17,054 bases of DNA from VFMC01 sp037131575. Lineage in GTDB: Bacteria > Actinomycetota > Acidimicrobiia > Acidimicrobiales > Ilumatobacteraceae. The stretch lies in assembly GCA_037131575.1 (NCBI GenBank), contig JBAXQV010000051.1, positions 1-17,054 on the forward strand, read 5' to 3'. Numbering within the stretch: position 1 is the first letter of the stretch; each line of letters starts with the position of its first letter. The position numbers and the translations under genes were made by a program. Below are positions 12,658-17,054 of this stretch, piece by piece. Below the pieces are notes generated by a model. That model searched no databases and was not told where the DNA came from. It saw nothing but the letters and a program-made list of their open reading frames with translations.

Positions 12658-15099
12658 TCAGGCCCGCATCCGCGAACCGCTGGGGTCGAGCACTGGTTCG
12701 TGTTGCAGCGCCGCCGGGCGACGACGACCGATGATCTCGATCTCGAAGCCCGACTCCTGCGTGGCGAGTTCGGTGGGGATGTAGCCCAGCGCCAGCGACA
12801 CACCCGAGTAGTGCGCATAGCCGCCGGAGGTGACCCAACCGACCACTTCGCCGTTGTGCCACACCGGCTCGTCACCGATGACGTCGGCGGGTGCCTCGGG
12901 GTCGACCTCGACCGTGAACATCACCAGCTTGCGCTTCGGGCCACCGGCAGCCATTTCGGCTTCCACAGCCTCGCGACCGATGAAGTCGTGGTCGAACTTC
13001 ATCGAGCGCTCCATTCCGGCTTCGAGTGGTGTGTAGATGGGGCGGTACTCGCGGAACCACGTGCCGAAGTTCTTCTCGAGACGCATGGTGATGAGGGCGC
13101 GGAAGCCGAACAGACGCATGTCGAACTCCTGGCCGGCCTCCCAGATGAGGTCGAACAGGTAGCGCTGGTATTCGGGGGCGATCCAGATCTCGTAGCCGAG
13201 GTCGCCGGTGTAGGTCATGCGGCTCAGCCACACCGGGGCCATACCCAGGTTCACCTGACGGAAGGCCATGAACGGGAAGTCCTTGCTGGCCAGCGAGGTG
13301 TCGGTGAGCTTCTGCAGCACGTCGCGCGAACGCGGGCCGGCCACGGTGAGACCCACCATGCCCAGCGAGATCACTTCGAAGCGAATCGGGCTGTTCTCGG
13401 GCAGATGAGCGAGGAACCAGCGCGGGTGATGTACCTCGGCGGCCTGCGAGCCGAACAGGAAGAACTCGTCGTCGCCGATGCGGCTCACCGAGAACTCACC
13501 CTCGATCTTGCCCTGCGGGTTGAGCATGGCGGTGAGGTTGGTGCGACCGATCTTGGGCAGCGCATTGGTGAACAGCCCCTGCAACCAGGCGGCGGCGCCT
13601 TCGCCACTCACCTTGTACTTGGCGAAGTTCGAAGCCTCGCTGAACCCGACGCGCTCGCGCACGGCACGGCTCTCTTCGGCCACCACGTCGAACGCGTTCG
13701 AGCGGTAGAAGGTGACGTCTTCTTTGGGCTCCTTGCCTGCTTCCTGGAACCACAGCGGGTGCTCGAGCCCGAAGCCAGCACCCCACACCGCATTGTGCTC
13801 GGTGAGTCGGTCGTAGATGGGCGTGGTGAGCAAGGGGCGGGCCGCGGGCAGCTCTTCGTTGGGGAAGGTGATGCGGAACCGGCGCGAGTAGTTCTCGCGC
13901 ACCTTCGAGTTGGTGTACGCCAGGGTGGCGTAGTCGCCGTAACGAGCCACGTCCATGGCCCAGATGTCGGCGCCGGGGTCGCCGTGCACCATCCAGTTGG
14001 CGAGGCTCAGGCCCACACCGCCACCTTGCGACAGACCGGCCATCACGGCACAGGCCGACCACATACCCTTCATGCCCTTGATGGGGCCCACCAAGGGGTT
14101 GCCGTCGGGGCTGAAGGTGAATGGGCCGTTCACGAACTTCTTGATTCCGGCGCGACCCACGGCAGGGAAGTGTTCGAAGGCCCGGGTGAGTTCGGGCGAG
14201 ATGCGGTCGAGGTCGTGGGGGAGGAGCTGGAACACGAAGTCCCACGGCGTCTCTTTCGGTGCCCACGGCCGGTTGTCTTGCTCGTATGTGCCGAGCAGGA
14301 TGCTCTGGCCCTCCTGCCGGGCGTAGATCTCGCCGGCGAAGTCGATCATGTGCGGCAGTTCCCGGCCGTGCTTTTCGTTGTACTCGATGACTTCGGGCAT
14401 GGGCTCGGTCATGAGGTAGTGGTGCTCCATGGCGAGCACGGGCAGTTCGAGCCCGCACATGCGGCCCACTTCACGAGCCCACAAGCCGCCGGCGTTCACC
14501 ACATGCTCGGCGTGGATGGTGTGGTCGCGGTCGGTGATGACGTCCCAGGTACCGTCGGGGCGCTGGCTCAGCCCGGTGACCCAGGTATCGGTGTACACCT
14601 CGGCGCCACGGTTACGCGCACAGATGGCATATGCGTGGGTGACGCCGTAGGGGTCGACACTGCCTTCGTCTTCGTCGTAGAGCGCACCCACGAAGTACTT
14701 CTCTTCGAGCAGCGGGTTGATCTCCTTGGCTTCCTTCACGGAGATGATCTCCATGTGCATACCGAGGTAGCGACCACGGGCCTGGGCCATGCGCAACCAG
14801 TCGAGTCGCTCGGGCGTATCGGCGAGCTGGATACCGCCGGGCAGATGGATGCCGCAGTTCTGGCCCGACTCCTTCTCGATCTCTTTGTACAGATTCACCG
14901 TGTACTGCTGCAGGCGAGCCACGTTGGGGTCGCCGTTCAACGTGTGCATACCACCGGCCGCGTGCCAGGTGGAGCCCGCCGTGAGCTGCTTGCGCTCGAG
15001 CAACACCACGTCGCTCCACCCCTCCTTGGTGAGGTGATAGAGCACACTGGCCCCCACCACTCCACCGCCGATGACGACGACCTGCGCTGATGACTTCAT
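12658..15099 (-). CDS. Dimethylglycine/sarcosine dehydrogenase-type flavoprotein with folate-binding half
   Basis: 813 residues, standard length for DMGDH/SARDH. Domains: FAD-binding DAO fold with GGGVVG (11-16) and TAGSTWHAAGG, whose His46 matches the histidine covalently bound to FAD in the mitochondrial enzymes; the FAO_M middle region around 370-430 (DPGADIWAMDVARYG); GcvT-like aminomethyltransferase fold about 430-700; and the C-terminal GcvT barrel to 813. Such enzymes oxidise dimethylglycine or sarcosine and hand the one-carbon unit to tetrahydrofolate as 5,10-methylene-THF, passing electrons to ETF or, in oxidase relatives, to oxygen. ATG 15099 has AGGAG 5 bases upstream; the frame continues to 15126 but without a better site. 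It lies between mttB copy 2 (86-base gap) and soxA (13-base gap). Sequence alone does not separate the dimethylglycine and sarcosine forms. Confidence 0.92.
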   Translation of the reverse strand: MKSSAQVVVIGGGVVGASVLYHLTKEGWSDVVLLERKQLTAGSTWHAAGGMHTLNGDPNVARLQQYTVNLYKEIEKESGQNCGIHLPGGIQLADTPERLDWLRMAQARGRYLGMHMEIISVKEAKEINPLLEEKYFVGALYDEDEGSVDPYGVTHAYAICARNRGAEVYTDTWVTGLSQRPDGTWDVITDRDHTIHAEHVVNAGGLWAREVGRMCGLELPVLAMEHHYLMTEPMPEVIEYNEKHGRELPHMIDFAGEIYARQEGQSILLGTYEQDNRPWAPKETPWDFVFQLLPHDLDRISPELTRAFEHFPAVGRAGIKKFVNGPFTFSPDGNPLVGPIKGMKGMWSACAVMAGLSQGGGVGLSLANWMVHGDPGADIWAMDVARYGDYATLAYTNSKVRENYSRRFRITFPNEELPAARPLLTTPIYDRLTEHNAVWGAGFGLEHPLWFQEAGKEPKEDVTFYRSNAFDVVAEESRAVRERVGFSEASNFAKYKVSGEGAAAWLQGLFTNALPKIGRTNLTAMLNPQGKIEGEFSVSRIGDDEFFLFGSQAAEVHHPRWFLAHLPENSPIRFEVISLGMVGLTVAGPRSRDVLQKLTDTSLASKDFPFMAFRQVNLGMAPVWLSRMTYTGDLGYEIWIAPEYQRYLFDLIWEAGQEFDMRLFGFRALITMRLEKNFGTWFREYRPIYTPLEAGMERSMKFDHDFIGREAVEAEMAAGGPKRKLVMFTVEVDPEAPADVIGDEPVWHNGEVVGWVTSGGYAHYSGVSLALGYIPTELATQESGFEIEIIGRRRPAALQHEPVLDPSGSRMRA

Positions 15100-15104
15100 G
15101 GTTA

Positions 15105-15109
15105 CTCCT
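15105..15109 (-). promoter_or_regulatory. Ribosome binding site of the dehydrogenase gene
   Basis: AGGAG read leftward, 5 bases before ATG 15099, the best-placed Shine-Dalgarno in the leftward operon. It sets the start at 15099 rather than 15126. Confidence 0.8.
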
Positions 15110-15164
15110 GTGGGACTTTTCGACAACGGTAACGAATAGGAACGGGACGAGACGGCCGTGCTGG

Positions 15165-15183
15165 CGCAGTGCGCCTCACTGCG
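15165..15183 (-). terminator. Short hairpin after the second mttB-like gene, possible attenuator
   Basis: CGCAGT and ACTGCG pair around a 7-base loop, 2 bases beyond the mttB-like stop and 66 bases before the dehydrogenase start. No T-tract follows, so it may lower, not stop, read-through, or be incidental. The remaining 86-base spacer shows no convincing promoter. Confidence 0.25.
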
Positions 15184-15185
15184 GC

Positions 15186-16772
15186 TCAGAAGTCGGTGGG
15201 AACGCCACCTTCGGCAACACGGCGAGCGACGAACGCATCGAGTTCGGCACGCCGATCGGTGGGCATGGCGGGGGGTTCGTAGGCGTCGAGGAAGCGTGCC
15301 ACCAACTGCTTGGCCTTGCCCTCGGCCGTGGGCGAACCGGCTTCCTGCCAGCTCTCGTAGTTGCGCCAGTCGCTGAGCAACGGGCGATAGAACGCATCAC
15401 GGAAACGAGCCTGCGTGTGGGCGGTACCGAAGAAGTGCCCACCGGGGCCCACCTCTTCGATGGTGTCGATGGCGAGTGTGTCGTCGTCGACGATGACCGG
15501 TTCGAGGATCTTGGAGACCATCTGCAGCAGGTCGGCATCGAGCAACATCTTCTCGAGGCTGGCGTGCAGACCACCCTCCATCCATCCGGCGCCGTGCATC
15601 ACGAAGTTGACGCCGCCCATGATGATGCCCCACAGCGAGAACACGCTCTCGTACGCCGCCTGAGCATCGAGTGCGTTGGCAGCACACACGTTGGAGCTGC
15701 GGTAGGGGAGGCTGTAACGGCGCGCGAGTTGGCCGCCGATGAGCGCCGTCTTCACGTACTCGGGCGTACCGAAAGCCGGCGCGCCCGACTGCATGTCGAC
15801 ATTCGAGGTGAAACCGCCGTACACCGCCGGGGTGCCCGGGTTGATGATCTGCAGCATGGTGATACCGGCCAATGCTTCGGCGTTCTGCTGCGCCAACGCG
15901 CCGGCGAGCGTGATGGGTGCCATGGCCCCAGCCAAGGTGAAGGGGGTCATGATGACGGGCTGGTTGTGTTGCGCGAACTCGATCATGCCCTGCGACATCG
16001 GCACGTCGAGGCGCAGGGGCGAGTTCGAGTTGATGACCGTCATGAGCGACGGTTCACGATCGAGGGTGGCCTGGTCGATACCGCGGGCGATGCGCACCAT
16101 CTCCATGCAATCGATGTTGCGCTGGCGACCCAGGCTGTAGCAGTGCAGCCCCTTGTCGGTGAGGGTGAGGATGTCGTGCGACGCTTCGAGGTGGCGCACC
16201 GAGGCGTGGATGTCGATGGGCTCGACCGGATAACCCGGCACGTAGTGGATGACGTTGAGCATTTGCGCCAGCTTCAGCAGATCGCGGAATCCTTCACGGT
16301 CGCCGGCACGACGCACACCGTTGCGGTCGATGTAGTGCGGGGTGCTGGCCACGGTGCCGAAGGTGACCCACCGACCACCGATGCGCACATTGTGATCGGG
16401 GTTCCACGAGTGCAGGGTGAACTCACTGGGTGCGTGAGCGATGGAGCTGAGCACCAGCTCGCGCGGAATGCGCACCCGCTTGGTGGCTTCATCGACCTCG
16501 GCGCCCCCGGCACGCATGATCGAGCGCGATTCGGGGCACAGGAACTCCATGCCGATGCGCTCGAGGATGGTGAGCGACGCCTGGTGGATCGATTCGAGTT
16601 CATCGGCCGACACCACTTCGGTGTGGTTCAGGCGCATCTGTGGCTGGCGAAACGGCACCTGCTCGGGCAGGCGTGACCGGTTCGTATCGCCCCGCTCGCG
16701 GCCACGGCGCCGACCGCCCGGTTCAGCAGTTGCCTGGGAGGAGCCGGTGGGGTCGATCGGAGTGTCGGTCAC
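15186..16772 (-). CDS. MttB-like trimethylamine/betaine methyltransferase family protein (COG5598), copy 2
   Basis: 528 residues from GTG 16772, clearly homologous to copy 1 (1104-2672): both contain FGTPE, GQLARR, H-AGW-EGGL, EVGPG-HFFG and a closing AFVARR/DFVARR. The N-terminus carries the family's Arg/Gly-rich lead (GGRRRGRERG) before LNHTEVVSADELESIHQASL. There is no internal amber codon. GTG 16772 gives a length matching copy 1; ATG 16637 is a shorter alternative and GTG 16784 a longer one, and none has a strong ribosome site. It is the first gene of the operon that continues with the DMGDH-like and sarcosine-oxidase genes, which ties it to methylated glycine or proline derivatives. Non-pyrrolysine relatives (MtgB, MtpB, MtcB) demethylate glycine betaine, proline betaine or carnitine with a corrinoid protein; none is encoded here. 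Confidence 0.9.
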   Translation of the reverse strand: MTDTPIDPTGSSQATAEPGGRRRGRERGDTNRSRLPEQVPFRQPQMRLNHTEVVSADELESIHQASLTILERIGMEFLCPESRSIMRAGGAEVDEATKRVRIPRELVLSSIAHAPSEFTLHSWNPDHNVRIGGRWVTFGTVASTPHYIDRNGVRRAGDREGFRDLLKLAQMLNVIHYVPGYPVEPIDIHASVRHLEASHDILTLTDKGLHCYSLGRQRNIDCMEMVRIARGIDQATLDREPSLMTVINSNSPLRLDVPMSQGMIEFAQHNQPVIMTPFTLAGAMAPITLAGALAQQNAEALAGITMLQIINPGTPAVYGGFTSNVDMQSGAPAFGTPEYVKTALIGGQLARRYSLPYRSSNVCAANALDAQAAYESVFSLWGIIMGGVNFVMHGAGWMEGGLHASLEKMLLDADLLQMVSKILEPVIVDDDTLAIDTIEEVGPGGHFFGTAHTQARFRDAFYRPLLSDWRNYESWQEAGSPTAEGKAKQLVARFLDAYEPPAMPTDRRAELDAFVARRVAEGGVPTDF

Positions 16773-16835
16773 GGCTCGCGACACTACACCGCCAACGGTA
16801 TTCCTTGTACGGTCGTCACAAGAATAGCGAGGCAC

Positions 16836-16851
16836 CGATCTGTAAAGATCG
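16836..16851. promoter_or_regulatory. Inverted repeat in the divergent spacer, possible operator
   Basis: CGATCT-GTAA-AGATCG is a perfect 6-base inverted repeat in the 84-base region between the leftward mttB-like gene and the rightward enolase-superfamily gene, 5 bases before the latter's GTG. Its position would let one regulator act on both directions. It is short, and no regulator gene is in view. I found no convincing -35/-10 pair in this spacer. Confidence 0.3.
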
Positions 16852-16856
16852 AGTCC

Positions 16857-17054
16857 GTGAGCACGATCACCGCCATCGAGATCACCCACCACCAACTGCC
16901 CCTCGACCCTCCGTTTCCGGCGTCGTGGGACCCTCGGCCACGCACTCGGTTTCCCGCCACCATCGTGCGGGTGCACGACTCCGACGGGCGGGTGGGTATC
17001 GGCTCTGGCGATGTGATGTACGGCTTCGCCGACTATGCCCAGCACTTCATCGGC
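16857..17054 (+). CDS. Mandelate racemase/muconate lactonizing (enolase) superfamily protein, N-terminal part only
   Basis: 66 codons from GTG 16857 to the right edge, all open. The opening STITAIEITHHQLPLDPPF and the later ATIVRVHDSDGRVGIGSGD are the capping-domain start of enolase-superfamily sugar-acid dehydratases and racemases/epimerases (MR_MLE N-terminal). The catalytic barrel, and so the acid/base residues that would tell dehydratase from epimerase, are outside the window. It is transcribed divergently from the mttB/dehydrogenase operon across 84 bases. A betaine epimerase such as HpbD belongs to this superfamily and sits beside betaine-demethylation genes, a suggestive parallel but not evidence for that activity here. 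Confidence 0.8.
   Translation, partial: MSTITAIEITHHQLPLDPPFPASWDPRPRTRFPATIVRVHDSDGRVGIGSGDVMYGFADYAQHFIG

Noticed and set aside
12645..12875. Upstream extension of the alpha-subunit frame to 12875.
   Set aside because: It runs inside the dehydrogenase gene. ATG 12644 is preceded by TGAGG and gives a ferredoxin-like N-terminus directly.
12643..16676. Two long rightward open frames (815 and 528 codons) opposite the dehydrogenase and second mttB-like gene.
   Set aside because: They are mirror frames of strongly supported genes. Composition is biased (His, Val, Glu, Gly) and no motif is recognisable.

Overview
The window is about 17 kb of high-GC DNA, densely packed with genes and with no gene-free stretch longer than about 140 bases. 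High GC, frequent GTG starts, and a substrate-binding lipoprotein with a long cytoplasmic lead before a twin-arginine motif and a Thr/Met/Ala linker after the lipobox suggest an actinobacterium, perhaps of the class Acidimicrobiia. That is an inference from style, not a marker-gene assignment. I see no tRNA, rRNA, CRISPR array or insertion sequence.

Layout, left to right: (1) a leftward pair, an MttB-like (COG5598) methyltransferase homologue (2672 to 1104) followed 9 bases later by an old-yellow-enzyme/trimethylamine-dehydrogenase-type flavoprotein that runs off the left edge. (2) A rightward ABC importer operon of the peptide/nickel type: Tat-dependent lipoprotein (2812-4557), strong hairpin (4594-4635), two permeases, and one polypeptide carrying both ATPases (6554-8623). 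(3) Converging on it, a leftward operon read from 16772 to 8644: a second MttB-like protein, a dimethylglycine/sarcosine dehydrogenase-type flavoprotein with a folate-binding half, and four overlapping or nearly abutting genes for a heterotetrameric sarcosine-oxidase-like complex in the order alpha, (gamma), beta, delta. (4) Divergent from it, the first 66 codons of a mandelate racemase/enolase-superfamily protein leave the right edge.

The most economical reading is a catabolic island for N-methylated amino acids or quaternary amines such as glycine betaine, dimethylglycine, sarcosine or a proline betaine. The importer would bring in the substrate. MttB-like proteins and the OYE-type enzyme would handle the more heavily methylated compounds. 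The DMGDH-like enzyme and the sarcosine-oxidase-like complex would remove the remaining methyls oxidatively and pass the one-carbon unit to tetrahydrofolate. The actual substrate cannot be read from the sequence.

The most unusual points are two MttB homologues with no corrinoid protein in the window, and a sarcosine-oxidase alpha-like subunit that is short (722 residues) and carries cysteine motifs for two [2Fe-2S] clusters. Such motifs are, as far as I recall, absent from classical sarcosine oxidase alpha subunits. These suggest a dehydrogenase-like variant of the complex.
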